Notes: a model not told the origin generated them from the sequence alone. A stretch of DNA of 64,000 nt from Pseudomonadota bacterium (GCA_021324885.1 JAJPIF010000005.1:47032-111031), one strand, 5' to 3'; positions 45,364 through 54,966 are shown, counted from the stretch's first letter. Made by a program: numbers and translations.

Positions 45364-47460
45364 TCAACTTTTCGTGATCACCAGGTTCAGGAACGGATCG
45401 ACTTCGACCCGGTAGCCGGGCGGGCAGATAGTAGTGGAATCCGGTTCTTCGAGAATTGCCGGGCCCTCAATGCCGTCCCCGTGCCTCAGCGCCATTCGGT
45501 CATAGACCCGGGTTTCGACAAACCCTGAGGCTTCGGCGAAGTAAGCCTGGCGGCGGCCTTTGAGCGCGCGCGCGGCGTTGCCGTCGCCTTTGGGCATGCG
45601 CTCAATTTGCGGCTTGCTGGCAGCGCCGATCACACGCACTGAGAAGTTGACGAACTCGACCGGATCCGCAGGTCTGACCTTGAACAGTTCGAAATAAAGA
45701 TCGCGAAAGGCGCGCTCGATCAGATCGGGCGTCTGGGCGGTTATCGGCCCGGCGGGAACCGGGATATTGATTTCGTGTTTCTGATGGACGAAGCGCGTAT
45801 CGATCGACCGCTGCACCATCAGATCATTCTCCGACAGCCCTTCGCTAACCAGGGCTTCGCGTCCGGCTTGCTCCAGCTTTTGGAACAGGCTGCGCAGGTC
45901 GTCGGCCCGGGCGTCCTTACACTGCACGATATGCGTGGTCACATTGTCGTGCGCCAAATCGGACATGAGCAGGCCGTAGGCGGAGGCGACGCCGGGCGAA
46001 GGCGGCACAATCACGGTAGGGATATTGAACTGCTCGGCGACCTTGACGATATGAATCGGACCGGCTCCCCCAAAGGCCATCACCGCGTACTCGCGCGGGT
46101 CGATGCCGCGCGACACCGTGATCAGTCTGACGGCCGCGCCCATGTGGATGTTGGCCAGTTGATAGATGCCGTGCGCGGCGAGTACCGGATCGAGGTTGAG
46201 GCGCTCGCCGATATGGCGCGCGATCGCCTCGCGGCTGCGCTCGGGAAAGATTTTCATCTTACCGCCCAAAAAATAATCCGGGTTGAGATAGCCCAGCACC
46301 ACGTTGGCGTCAGTCACGGTCGGTTCGAGGCCGCCCAGGCCGTAACAGGCGGGGCCGGGCGCCGCGCCCGCGCTCTGCGGACCGACCTGCAGCAATCCGC
46401 CGGGGTCGATCCAGGCGATACTGCCGCCGCCTGCGCCCACTTCGGCCAGGTCGATGACCGGAATCTTGATCGGCTCGCCGCTGGCGCGCGCCTGCGCGCT
46501 TACTCCGGTGCCGACTGCGAAATCGTGCGTCACGTTGGGTTTGCCATGCTGAATCAATCCAACCTTGGCGGTGGTGCCGCCCATGTCGAACGAGATCATG
46601 TTGGGACGTCCGATCGCCAGTCCCAGTTGCGCGGTCGCAATCACGCCGGCCGCCGGCCCCGACTCGACGCTGTAGACGGCCTTGCGCGCCGCCATCGAAG
46701 CAGGCATCACCGCGCCGCTGGACTGCATGATCTGGAGCGTGCATCCGATCCCCGACTGGCGCATTTCCTGTTCGAGCCGGCCCAGGTAATCCGCGAGCAT
46801 CGGCCCGACATACGCCGAGATCAGCGTAGTGGAGGCGCGTTCGTACTCCTGGAACTCCGGCCATACTTCGGACGACAATGCGACGTAAACGCCGGGCATC
46901 GCGCGCTTGAGCATCTCGGCAATTTTCCGTTCGTGAGCCGGATTTGCATACGAATGGATCAGGCAGACCGCGACCGCGTCGGGTTTGGCCGCCGCCAGTT
47001 GCCTGATCGCGGCTTCGGCCTGGGCGGTATCCAGCGGCGTCAGCACCTCTCCGCGAAAATTCAGCCGTTCCTTGATTTCGATCACCATCTCGCGCTCGAC
47101 CAGCGGTTCAGGACGATCGTACAGGGCATTGAAGCGGTCGGTCCCGGACGGATACTGCTTGCTGATGTGGAACATGTCGCCGAAACCGCGCGTAGTGACG
47201 AATCCCAGCCGCGCGCCCTTGCGCTCCAGGATCAGATTGGTTGCCAGAGTCGTGGCGTGAACCACGCGCTTGATTTCGTTGGGCATGGCCTGCCCCTGCG
47301 CCATCGCGTCGCGCACCGCGTTCATCACGCCTTCCACCGGATCGTGGGCAGTGGTCAGAGTCTTGACGATAAAAGGCTTGTGCCGGCCGTCCTGCACCAT
47401 CACCAGGTCGGTGAAGGTGCCGCCGATATCCACGCCCATGAAGAATTGCCGTTCAGCCAT
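45364..47460 (-). CDS. hyuA: Hydantoinase/oxoprolinase subunit A
   Basis: A 698-residue HyuA-type protein with an ASKHA ATPase fold. The start MGVDIGGTFTDLVMV is the phosphate-1 loop and FDMGGTTAKVGLI is the second phosphate loop; HATTLATNLILERKGA is also characteristic. It works with HyuB in ATP-dependent opening of a five-membered cyclic amide (oxoproline, hydantoin) or in acetone/acetophenone carboxylation. AGGGG lies nine bases from the ATG. hyuB precedes it by 101 bases. Confidence 0.92.
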   Translation of the reverse strand: MAERQFFMGVDIGGTFTDLVMVQDGRHKPFIVKTLTTAHDPVEGVMNAVRDAMAQGQAMPNEIKRVVHATTLATNLILERKGARLGFVTTRGFGDMFHISKQYPSGTDRFNALYDRPEPLVEREMVIEIKERLNFRGEVLTPLDTAQAEAAIRQLAAAKPDAVAVCLIHSYANPAHERKIAEMLKRAMPGVYVALSSEVWPEFQEYERASTTLISAYVGPMLADYLGRLEQEMRQSGIGCTLQIMQSSGAVMPASMAARKAVYSVESGPAAGVIATAQLGLAIGRPNMISFDMGGTTAKVGLIQHGKPNVTHDFAVGTGVSAQARASGEPIKIPVIDLAEVGAGGGSIAWIDPGGLLQVGPQSAGAAPGPACYGLGGLEPTVTDANVVLGYLNPDYFLGGKMKIFPERSREAIARHIGERLNLDPVLAAHGIYQLANIHMGAAVRLITVSRGIDPREYAVMAFGGAGPIHIVKVAEQFNIPTVIVPPSPGVASAYGLLMSDLAHDNVTTHIVQCKDARADDLRSLFQKLEQAGREALVSEGLSENDLMVQRSIDTRFVHQKHEINIPVPAGPITAQTPDLIERAFRDLYFELFKVRPADPVEFVNFSVRVIGAASKPQIERMPKGDGNAARALKGRRQAYFAEASGFVETRVYDRMALRHGDGIEGPAILEEPDSTTICPPGYRVEVDPFLNLVITKS

Positions 47461-47561
47461 TTGGTAACACCCCTGAAGGAGAAAGAAGGAATGAGAAAAG
47501 AGAGTTCGGTCGATCCGCTTTGCGCCCCGCTTTTCTGTTGGTGGTTTGCGCCCCTCTTTTC

Positions 47562-49355
47562 TTACTGCTCTTTTCTCTTTTCTCGCCCTTGCGCCCGCAG
47601 GCTTGCGGTCGCCGCCTCATCGACGCGGCCCGCGGCGTCGAGCACCACGCCATAATCCCGCGCGGCGCCTTGCACTGTTACCAGACCCCTGCGCACGTCG
47701 CGGGCGACCAGTTGCGGATCGCGCTTGAAGGGGTCGCCGTAGCCGCCGCCGCCTGAGACCAGCATGGTGAGGGTATCGCCGGCGCGGATGCGCAGATTGG
47801 TCTGCTTCATCGGCAATTCTCTTTCGCCGGGCCGGCCTTCATTGAGGATCCAGCCGCCGATGCCGCCGGGTTTGCCGCCTTCAGCGCCGCGCGGCGGAAG
47901 TTTGCAGCGATCCACCGCCCGCACCGTGAGGTCGGCGTCGGAGTTGAAGGTGACATGCTTGACCATTCCGGCGCTGCCGCGCCATTTGCCCGCTCCTCCC
48001 GTATCAGGGCGGAAAGAGAAGTAGTCGTAGATAACCGGGTACTCCCACTCATAGGTCTCGGCGTTGCGCATGTATCCGGGCGACGCGTTGAGCAGCGGCG
48101 GCAGGCCGTCGATCCCGTCCTTGCTGGCGCGCGCACCCAGCACTCCAAGATGGACGTCGAGCATGCTCCAGAACTGGTTGGTGCGCGGATCGATGCCGGT
48201 CACGGTAAACACGTGGGGACATCCGCTGGGCGCGATCCGCCGGTCGGGGCGCGCCGCCGACAACGCCTCGTTGATCGAATCCATGATCGACATCAATACC
48301 GCGAAACGCGCGTTGGCGGCGGCCGGATACTTGGGATTGGTCAGGCTGCCGTGCGGAAATACCACCTCGATCGGGCGGTAAAAGCCCTCGTTGAGCGGGA
48401 TATCGGGATCCAAAAAGAACCTCAACGCCACCACCACGCCGGAAAGCGACTGCGAGTATGACGAATTGATTGGCCCGCGCGCCTGCGGATCGGTGCCGGT
48501 GAAATCCAGCTTGATGTTCGAGCCTCTGACTGTAACCGCGACCTGGACCTTGAAACGCTTGCCGATGTCGATCCCGTCGTCTTCGATAATGTAGGAGCCG
48601 GTATAGACGCCGTCGGGAAGGCGCTCGATGCCCTGGCGGGTGAGCCGCTCGGTGTAGTCCAGCAGTTCGTCGATAATCTCGCTCACCTGCTCGTAGCCAT
48701 ATTTGTCGCACAGCTCGACCAGGCGGGGCGCCGCCATGTTGCCGCCGACGACCAGCGCCCGGATATCGCCCAGCACGCGCGCCGGGGTGCGGCTGTTGGC
48801 GGCAATCATGCGATGGACTTCGGGGTTGGGGACGCCTTCCTTGTACAGCTTGACCGGAGGAATCACCAGCCCTTCATGAAAGATCTCGGTTGCGTTGGCG
48901 GGCAGGCCGCCGTTGGACAGACCGCCGAGATCGGAAACGATCATCATCGCGCCGTGAAAGAAGGCGAGCTTGCCGCGGTAAAAGATCGGGGTGAAAACGG
49001 CGACGTCGGTGGGATGGATGCCGCCGCGGAAATGGTCGTTGATGATCAGCGCGTCGCCCGGCGCCAGCGTTTCGGGCGGAATGTCCTTGAGCACCTCGGG
49101 CAGCATCCGCTGCACCGCCGAGACGTGAATCAGGGCCGAGTCGGTCTGCGCGATCGGCCGCGCTGCCGCGTCGAACAGGCCCGCGGCGATTTGCGGGGAG
49201 GTGTTGATGAAGGGCGAATAGGCGCTGCGCGCGCTGAACAAACCGGATTCGTCGGCGATACCGCGCAGGGCGTTGTGGATTATCTCCGGCAAAAACGGGT
49301 CGCGGACTTTCGGCACTGCCAGGCCTCCTGCATCCTGAGTGCGCGGCACGGCCAT
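47562..49355 (-). CDS. hyuB: Hydantoinase/oxoprolinase subunit B
   Basis: A 597-residue HyuB. Marks: DPFLPEIIHNALRGIADE, DALIINDHFRGGIHPTDV and the late ERELPMKQTNLRIRAGDTL. The catalytic subunit of the HyuAB pair. The last ten residues (AQGREKRKEQ) are charged and lie beyond the domain. The order B-A on one strand fits an operon. Ribosome site weak (TTTGG before ATG). Confidence 0.92.
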   Translation of the reverse strand: MAVPRTQDAGGLAVPKVRDPFLPEIIHNALRGIADESGLFSARSAYSPFINTSPQIAAGLFDAAARPIAQTDSALIHVSAVQRMLPEVLKDIPPETLAPGDALIINDHFRGGIHPTDVAVFTPIFYRGKLAFFHGAMMIVSDLGGLSNGGLPANATEIFHEGLVIPPVKLYKEGVPNPEVHRMIAANSRTPARVLGDIRALVVGGNMAAPRLVELCDKYGYEQVSEIIDELLDYTERLTRQGIERLPDGVYTGSYIIEDDGIDIGKRFKVQVAVTVRGSNIKLDFTGTDPQARGPINSSYSQSLSGVVVALRFFLDPDIPLNEGFYRPIEVVFPHGSLTNPKYPAAANARFAVLMSIMDSINEALSAARPDRRIAPSGCPHVFTVTGIDPRTNQFWSMLDVHLGVLGARASKDGIDGLPPLLNASPGYMRNAETYEWEYPVIYDYFSFRPDTGGAGKWRGSAGMVKHVTFNSDADLTVRAVDRCKLPPRGAEGGKPGGIGGWILNEGRPGERELPMKQTNLRIRAGDTLTMLVSGGGGYGDPFKRDPQLVARDVRRGLVTVQGAARDYGVVLDAAGRVDEAATASLRAQGREKRKEQ

Positions 49356-49412
49356 CCAAAGCCGCGCCGCGTCAGCAGGATATATAGGAGAATGCGTCCT
49401 GCCTGGCCACTG

Positions 49413-50465
49413 CTATCGCGGGTTTGAAATTGCGGGCCGCGCAGTTTCCTGACTGGAGCGCGGCTTCAGCCCGAATGCCTGCGCCAGCAGGCTGTAGGAA
49501 TGCATACGGGCGCGATGGTCGTGCGTGATGGTCACGATCATCAATTCGTCCACCTGCAGCGCGCTGGCCATGTCGACGAGCTGCGAGCGCACCTGCTCGG
49601 GGTCGCCGACGATGTAACGCGGCCATTCGCTGTCCGCCCGATGGCGGGGTTCGCGCGCCGGGCCCAGCTCCGCGATCGCCTCCTCCGGCGTGGGGATCGG
49701 CCCGATCTGGCCGCGCCTGATTCGATCGCGAAACAGCCGCGCGCTGCTGAGCAGGCGGATCGCTTCAGCTTCGTTATCCGCGCAGATTGCGCCCAGGGCC
49801 AGGATTGTGCGCGGCTGCGAGAGATCGTCCGAGGGCTTGAAATGCTCCCGGTAGTATTGCAGCGCCATCCGCGTGGGCTGCTGATTGATGAAATGCGCAA
49901 AGGCATATGGCAATCCCAACTGCGCCGCCGCCGACGCGCTCCACATGCTGGAGCCGAGCATCCAGAGTTCGGGACCGCCCGGCATGTCGGGCGAGACTTT
50001 GATCCGGCTGAAGGGATGGCGGGGCGGGAAATTGCGCTTGAGGAAGGCGCGCAATTCGACCAGTTGCTGGGGAAAATCGTCGGTTTCGGGCGCGTTACGG
50101 TCGCGGCGCAAAGCATGGCTCTCCAGCGGCGTGCCGCCGGGAGCGCGGCCGATTCCCAAATCGATTCGGCCGGGATAAAGGGCGTGCAGCACGCGGAAGT
50201 TTTCCACCACCTTGAGCGGGCTGTAATGCGGCAGCATCACGCCGCCTGAGCCGACCCGGATACCCGAGGTTTCCGCGCCGACGCGCGCAATCATGATTTC
50301 CGGCGCCGGACTGGCCAGCGCCTCGATCGCGTGATGCTCCGCGATCCAGTAACGCTCGTAGCCCAGCCGGTCGCACAGCCGCGCCAACTCGATCGTGTTT
50401 TGCAGCGCGTCCGCCGGTGTGAAGCCGGCGGGTACCGGCGATTGATCTATGACCGACAGCTTCAC
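49413..50465 (-). CDS. LLM class flavin-dependent oxidoreductase (luciferase group)
   Basis: A 350-residue luciferase-like monooxygenase-type protein. Marks: ERYWIAEHHAIEALASPAPEI and RVGSGGVMLPHYSPLKVVENF with IDLGIGRAPGG, matching the group 1 luciferase-family oxidoreductases. FMN is expected as cofactor and is inferred. GTG start preceded by GGAAGG. Nine bases after the TPR lipoprotein gene, so co-transcribed; the functional link is unclear. Confidence 0.9.
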   Translation of the reverse strand: MKLSVIDQSPVPAGFTPADALQNTIELARLCDRLGYERYWIAEHHAIEALASPAPEIMIARVGAETSGIRVGSGGVMLPHYSPLKVVENFRVLHALYPGRIDLGIGRAPGGTPLESHALRRDRNAPETDDFPQQLVELRAFLKRNFPPRHPFSRIKVSPDMPGGPELWMLGSSMWSASAAAQLGLPYAFAHFINQQPTRMALQYYREHFKPSDDLSQPRTILALGAICADNEAEAIRLLSSARLFRDRIRRGQIGPIPTPEEAIAELGPAREPRHRADSEWPRYIVGDPEQVRSQLVDMASALQVDELMIVTITHDHRARMHSYSLLAQAFGLKPRSSQETARPAISNPR

Positions 50466-50474
50466 CTGCCTTCC

Positions 50475-51641
50475 CTACCGTCGGGTTACGCCGGAGCATG
50501 ACGACGCGCCCGGCGCCCGCGCAACATCGTGGAGCACGGCCAGCGCGGGGCCGTTCCAATGGCCCTGGCTCCTGAGCTGGGTATCATCGCAAAGGTAGCC
50601 GGGGGCGAGCGCAACCGCCTGGCGATAACTGTCCAGCGCCTGGCGCTTCAGCCCCATTTTCCAATAACCGATACTCATTCCGGCCAGCGCGTCGGGATTT
50701 CTCGGATCGAGGCGGTTGGCCGTCTGCCACTGCGCCATCGCCGCGCTCAGGTTGTTGTGTTCGAACAGCAGGCTGCCCAAGGCATTGTGAATAACCGGGT
50801 CGTCGGGCCGCAGATGGCTGGCAATTTCGAGTTCTTTCAACGCCTGCGCGGCGTTGCCGGTTTCGTTGTACGCGTCGGCCAGGTTGCGATGGGCGGCAAA
50901 GTCCTGCGGATCGAGGGCCAGCGCGCGCCGGTATTGATAGATGGCGTCGCGATCGTCGCCGTTCATGTGCAGCGCGACCCCGAAGTCGTTGTGCACGCCC
51001 GGATCATTGGGGTCGAGCTTCAAGGCTGCCGCGTATTGATCGATCGCGGCGTCGAGATTTCCGTTTTCCGCCAGCGCCCGCGCCAGCAGGCGATGGCTCA
51101 GGCGGTTGTTGGGATCGCTGCGCAAGGCGGCCTGGTACTGCGCGATCGCGCCCCGGCTGTCGCCGGTCTTTTCCAACAGGACGCCCAGACTGTTGCGCGC
51201 GCGCGCGTCGTTGGGGTTCTGCGCAACCGCCATCCGAAACTGCTCTATCGCGCCCTCAACGTTGCCCTGCCGGAACAGGATCACGCCCTGGTTGTAATGG
51301 GACTGTGACTGCGGACCCATTTCGGGCACCGCGCCCGGCTCGGTCGCTGGCGGTATTTCCGCTGGCACACTGGGCCGCGTTGCACCGGGAACCTCGCCTG
51401 GCGCCGGCGGGGCGGGAGCCGGCGATACTCCCGGGTAAGTGGTGATGGCGGGTGGATAGCCGGGCGGCGGGGTTGCCGAAGGCGGCAGGACCGTGATCAC
51501 CTGCTTGGGATAGGTCGGTTGGTTCGAGCATCCGAACAGCGTCAGCATCGTCAGCGCCGCGGCCGCGCCCCAGCCGACGATCGATCCATTAAAGACGCCC
51601 AGCCGCCCCAACACGCGTGTGCCCTCGCCCCTAAACCTCAT
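50475..51641 (-). CDS. TPR-repeat lipoprotein
   Basis: A 388-residue lipoprotein. The signal peptide ends in the lipobox LFGC; a Pro-rich linker of about 70 residues follows; then seven 34-residue TPR units run from about 115 to 350, each with the G-Y/L-A-P pattern. The ATG at 51641 has AGGG six bases upstream and overlaps the end of the threonine dehydratase gene by 11 bases. It likely scaffolds envelope protein complexes. The C-terminal 38 residues form a separate tail (GYLCDDTQLRSQG). Confidence 0.88.
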   Translation of the reverse strand: MRFRGEGTRVLGRLGVFNGSIVGWGAAAALTMLTLFGCSNQPTYPKQVITVLPPSATPPPGYPPAITTYPGVSPAPAPPAPGEVPGATRPSVPAEIPPATEPGAVPEMGPQSQSHYNQGVILFRQGNVEGAIEQFRMAVAQNPNDARARNSLGVLLEKTGDSRGAIAQYQAALRSDPNNRLSHRLLARALAENGNLDAAIDQYAAALKLDPNDPGVHNDFGVALHMNGDDRDAIYQYRRALALDPQDFAAHRNLADAYNETGNAAQALKELEIASHLRPDDPVIHNALGSLLFEHNNLSAAMAQWQTANRLDPRNPDALAGMSIGYWKMGLKRQALDSYRQAVALAPGYLCDDTQLRSQGHWNGPALAVLHDVARAPGASSCSGVTRR

Positions 51642-52839
51642 CTTTGACCCTGTAGCGATTGGTCTTGAGCGCACTGCGAATCATCTCGATATGCTCGGGG
51701 CCGCGCGTCTCCAGCTCCATCTCGACCAGCGCGGCCCCCAGGGCGACATCGAGTTGAGTGCGGTCGTGATCGATCGCGCGCACATTGGCGCCCAGACCAC
51801 CGATCAGCGCCAGCACGCGGCTCAGTTCACCCGGCCGATCCGGCAGCATCATCTGCAGACGATAAAGCCGGCCCGCCTTGACCAGGCCGTGTCCGATTAT
51901 GCGGTCGAGCAGGTTGATATCAATATTGCCGCCGCTGATCAGCAGGATTACCCGCTTGCCCTTCAGTTGATTCTTAAGCTTCAGCGCGCCGGCCAGCGCC
52001 GCGGCTCCCGCGCCCTCGGTCAGCAGTTTCATGCGTTCGAGCAGCAACAGCACCGCTTCGCCGATTTCGAAATCATCGACGCTGGCAACCTCGTGGACGC
52101 GCCCGTGAATCAATTCGAAGGGCAAGCCACCAAGCCTGCCGGTAGCCAGGCCGTCGGCGATGGTTTCCACCGGGCGATCGACCGCGCTGGCGGCGGCGCG
52201 CTGCAAGCTCAGGCTGAGCTGGGGAGAGCCCGCCGCCTCGGCCCCGATAATCATCGTGCGCGGCGAGCGCGCCGCCAACGCCACCGTCACTCCCGCAATC
52301 AGGCCGCCGCCGCCCACCGGCACAACCACGGCGTCCGGCGATTGGGCGGCGATTTCCAGGCCGATGGTGCCCTGGCCGGCAATCACCCACGGGTCGTCGT
52401 AGGCGTCAACGAAAGTGGCGCCGCTGTCACGGCACAACTCGCCGGCGGCGGCGCGCGCTTCCTGGTAGTTGATGCCGCGCAATACCACCTCCTGTCCGTA
52501 GCTGCGCGTTGCTTCGACCTTGGCGATCGCCGCGGTCTCCGGCATCACAATGGTGGCCTTGACGCCGGCGGCGGTCGCCGCAAAGGCGAGCGCCTGCCCG
52601 TGATTACCAGCAGAGGCCGCAACCACGCCGTGGCGCGCCTGCTCCGGCGTCAGCACCATCACGCGGTTGTAGGCGCCGCGGATTTTGAAGGAACCGGTTT
52701 TTTGGAGATTTTCCGGCTTGATCAGCACCTCGGCGTCAAGCATCCGCGACAACGTCGCGCTGTGCTGAAGCGGGGTCGGCTTGAGCACCGGCGCCAGCCG
52801 CTGCCGCGCCGCCTCTATGTCATCAATGCCAACGCTCAT
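51631..52839 (-). CDS. ilvA: Threonine dehydratase with C-terminal ACT domain
   Basis: A 402-residue PLP enzyme that converts threonine to 2-oxobutyrate. The PLP Lys is in TGSFKIRGAYN; the Gly-rich loop GGGGLIAGV binds phosphate; ACT-like region from about residue 325. Length fits the ACT-containing TdcB/IlvA2 type and not the longer E. coli IlvA. The 3' end overlaps the TPR gene. The 120 bases upstream to 52960 show no gene. Confidence 0.93.
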   Translation of the reverse strand: MSVGIDDIEAARQRLAPVLKPTPLQHSATLSRMLDAEVLIKPENLQKTGSFKIRGAYNRVMVLTPEQARHGVVAASAGNHGQALAFAATAAGVKATIVMPETAAIAKVEATRSYGQEVVLRGINYQEARAAAGELCRDSGATFVDAYDDPWVIAGQGTIGLEIAAQSPDAVVVPVGGGGLIAGVTVALAARSPRTMIIGAEAAGSPQLSLSLQRAAASAVDRPVETIADGLATGRLGGLPFELIHGRVHEVASVDDFEIGEAVLLLLERMKLLTEGAGAAALAGALKLKNQLKGKRVILLISGGNIDINLLDRIIGHGLVKAGRLYRLQMMLPDRPGELSRVLALIGGLGANVRAIDHDRTQLDVALGAALVEMELETRGPEHIEMIRSALKTNRYRVKDEV

Positions 52840-52959
52840 CGCTTACCAAAAGCGCGGTCGCACCTGCTCCGCGCGGCGCGGGCAGGGATGAGGACGAGCG
52901 CCGGAGGTGGAATCACGCAATTCATAATTTGACCGGGACAGCGTGCAATTTTTCGCCGC

Positions 52960-53307
52960 TCAATGATGGGGCGGGCGGAACTGATGCGGGCGGGATTCGC
53001 CCAACCAGTCGCCCTCGAATTCGTAGCGGGTGCAGTTGCCGCGGCGATAATCGAGGTCGAGCAGTAAATAACGGATCCCGCGGTTCTTCATCTGGTTGAT
53101 CATCGAGCGCAGGCTGGCTTCGTCGCCGTGCGCAACCGCGACGATTTCCGCCTCGCAGCCGCTCTCGCGGCGAAAGCGGGAAGCTCCATCTTCGCTGCTG
53201 AAGGCGACGACCGCCGCCCACGGCGCCACATTTTCGCGATAGGCGACCACCGCCCCGCTGCGATCGAGCAGGAAATAGAGGTCGCCGCTGGCAGGAAATT
53301 CGTTCAC
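52960..53307 (-). CDS. Small protein of unknown function (115 residues)
   Basis: MNEFPASGDLYFLLDRSGAV opens a compact alpha/beta pattern ending in DWLGESRPHQFRPPHH. The start ATG overlaps the stop of the upstream small gene by four bases, so the two are one translational unit. No family is recognised. Good coding bias supports it as real. Confidence 0.7.
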   Translation of the reverse strand: MNEFPASGDLYFLLDRSGAVVAYRENVAPWAAVVAFSSEDGASRFRRESGCEAEIVAVAHGDEASLRSMINQMKNRGIRYLLLDLDYRRGNCTRYEFEGDWLGESRPHQFRPPHH

Positions 53308-53639
53308 GCGTGCTCGACCTTCAGAACCCCCGAGCGAATCGCCGCCGCCCGCTCCTTCACCAGCGCCGGATAGGTGTAGTAGTGATCCGCGCTGAGCCGC
53401 AGGAACGATTGCAGGTCCACGCCTTCCAGCTCCAGTTGGCGCACCGCCTGTTCCGCCCCCGCGCGGTCTGGCGCCTTGACGATCGCATCATAAAGTTCGC
53501 GTCCCTGTTCGGATTGGAAATCGTCGCGTGCGGGCAAATCGGCGGCGGCAATCTTTCCCCCGTGGAGGTTTTCAAGGATATAGCGCAGCGCCTTCAGCTC
53601 ATGCCGCAGCAGGTCAACTTCTTTAAGTGGACGTTCCAT
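53304..53639 (-). CDS. Small helical protein, DnaB N-domain-like pattern
   Basis: A 111-residue all-helical protein: LLRHELKALRYILENL then ARDDFQSEQGRELYDAI. The order of a helix with ALRYILEN, a DF turn and RELYDAI recalls the N-terminal domain of replicative helicase DnaB or the DnaG C-terminal domain. This is a visual resemblance only. It is translationally coupled to 52960-53307. Confidence 0.7.
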   Translation of the reverse strand: MERPLKEVDLLRHELKALRYILENLHGGKIAAADLPARDDFQSEQGRELYDAIVKAPDRAGAEQAVRQLELEGVDLQSFLRLSADHYYTYPALVKERAAAIRSGVLKVEHA

Positions 53640-53692
53640 TTCCCAAGAGCTTAGCCCGCGGATCGGCCGCTCTCAACGGGGGCCGAAAGCGG

Positions 53693-54523
53693 CTACTCGC
53701 TGTCGATCAAACGGCGGGCGGCGCTCAGATGACGCATCGCTTCGCGTTTGCGCCCCTGCTGTTCGTAAATTTGCGCAAGATGGAGATGAGCCTCGATCAG
53801 GGTCGGTTCGCTTTCCAGCGCGCGCTCGAAGCTGGCGGCCGCGCGGTCGAGGTTCTGCAGCTTGCGATGTAAAACGCCCAGATCGAAGTGCAATTCGGCG
53901 TTGCCGGGATCCAACACCGCGGCGGTGTCCAGATGGCGCGCGGCACCGGTCGGATCGCCGATCCGCTCCAACATGGTGCTGAGCCGGCGATGGATTTCGC
54001 CGTCGCGCGGGCGATGCTCCAAATAGTCGCGATACATCTGAATCGCGCGCGCGGAATTGCTCTCTTCCAGTTCCGCTGCCGTTTCGAGCAGCCGGCGCAG
54101 GCGCACCGGCGAGTCGGCCTGCCTGATGGTGCGGCCAGCCGCAGGCACGCCATAGTCGAACAGCATCTGCCCGGTGTCAGCTTCGAAGGTCACGGCGCCG
54201 TCGCGCACCAGGATACGGCCGTCCTCTTCATAAAGCTTGACCGCAGTGACCGGGCGCTCCGCATCGATCATGCGGCCCACCCGCGCGAAACATCGCGCGA
54301 CCGCCTCGACCCGGCGCCGGTTGGGCAGCAACTCCTTGGCCAGGCGCATCATCAGCAGGTCCTCGAAGGTAAACTGGTAATGGCGCCCGCGCACCGCCGC
54401 GGGTTTGACCAGTTTGCGCCTGACCCAATACCGGATACGCTGCGGCGAAATCGCCAGAATTCGCGCCGCCATCCTGGTCGAGAAGCTTTTCCGCTCCGCC
54501 GCTCCACCACCCTGCTTGTTCAT
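53693..54523 (-). CDS. MerR-type HTH regulator fused to TPR repeats
   Basis: A 276-residue two-part protein. Residues 14-70 are a MerR-like winged helix (FSTRMAARILAISPQRIRYW and DLLMMRLAKELL). Residues about 150-270 hold three or four TPR units (RAIQMYRDYLEHRPRD; AARHLDTAAVLDPGNAELHF; AAASFERALESEPTLIEAHL). A beta-rich linker (80-130) could be a ligand part. It is divergent from the PHA genes across 443 bases with repeated motifs, so it may regulate them or itself. Confidence 0.85.
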   Translation of the reverse strand: MNKQGGGAAERKSFSTRMAARILAISPQRIRYWVRRKLVKPAAVRGRHYQFTFEDLLMMRLAKELLPNRRRVEAVARCFARVGRMIDAERPVTAVKLYEEDGRILVRDGAVTFEADTGQMLFDYGVPAAGRTIRQADSPVRLRRLLETAAELEESNSARAIQMYRDYLEHRPRDGEIHRRLSTMLERIGDPTGAARHLDTAAVLDPGNAELHFDLGVLHRKLQNLDRAAASFERALESEPTLIEAHLHLAQIYEQQGRKREAMRHLSAARRLIDSE

Positions 54524-54580
54524 CTCCGGGGAATATAAATCCGCGCCCGGCGCACGCTCAAGCCAGGCGTACCTCGACTT

Positions 54581-54595
54581 TGCACAGTATGCACA
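54581..54595. promoter_or_regulatory. TGCACA direct repeat near the MerR-TPR start
   Basis: TGCACA at 54581-54586 and 54590-54595, spaced by gta (period nine), with a TTTG/CAAA frame around. It is 58 bases upstream of the MerR-TPR start codon, where an operator or activator site would stand. Confidence 0.4.
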
Positions 54596-54783
54596 AAGGG
54601 GTCCGAAGTATTCAGGAATCGCGCGCGTGATGTGCCGTACTTTGAGGCGAGCGAGATACTGAGATGCCGCTTTTTGTTGCAGGTGATGGAAAGCCCTCTA
54701 ACACCGAACGGGATTGCGGTTGGCATGCAAGGTGCATTCGGCAAGCGTACGGTGAGAAGTCCAATCCCCGGATAGCGTTATTC

Positions 54784-54817
54784 AATCGAAATCAGAGGAA
54801 ATCGAAATATCGATTTC
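54784..54817. promoter_or_regulatory. AATCGAAAT repeats and palindrome upstream of the PHA operon
   Basis: AATCGAAAT occurs at 54784-54792 and 54800-54808 (16-base period). The second is part of a perfect inverted repeat, GAAATCGA (54798-54805), AATA, TCGATTTC (54810-54817). It lies 150 bases upstream of the PhaE-like gene and is a likely protein-binding site, perhaps for a PHA regulator. Confidence 0.5.
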
Positions 54818-54966
54818 GCAAACGCCAAATCGCGCTCGCAGGATGCGAAGCGTAAATAACCGCCAGGAAGCGCCAGGCAACCTGTAGATAAAGATCATCG
54901 GGCGGAAAACACGGTGTAACGCCGAGGGGTTATCGTCACGCGCAAGCATGACCACGGGTAGGGAAA

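Larger units (their letters stand above)
54524..54966. other. Intergenic region between MerR-TPR regulator and PHA genes
   Basis: A 443-base region without a supported gene. It holds a TGCACA direct repeat and an AATCGAAAT repeat with a palindrome (listed below), and is less GC-rich in its middle (about 54780-54830). A ribosome site AGGG stands at the end before the GTG of the PhaE-like gene. Confidence 0.7.
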
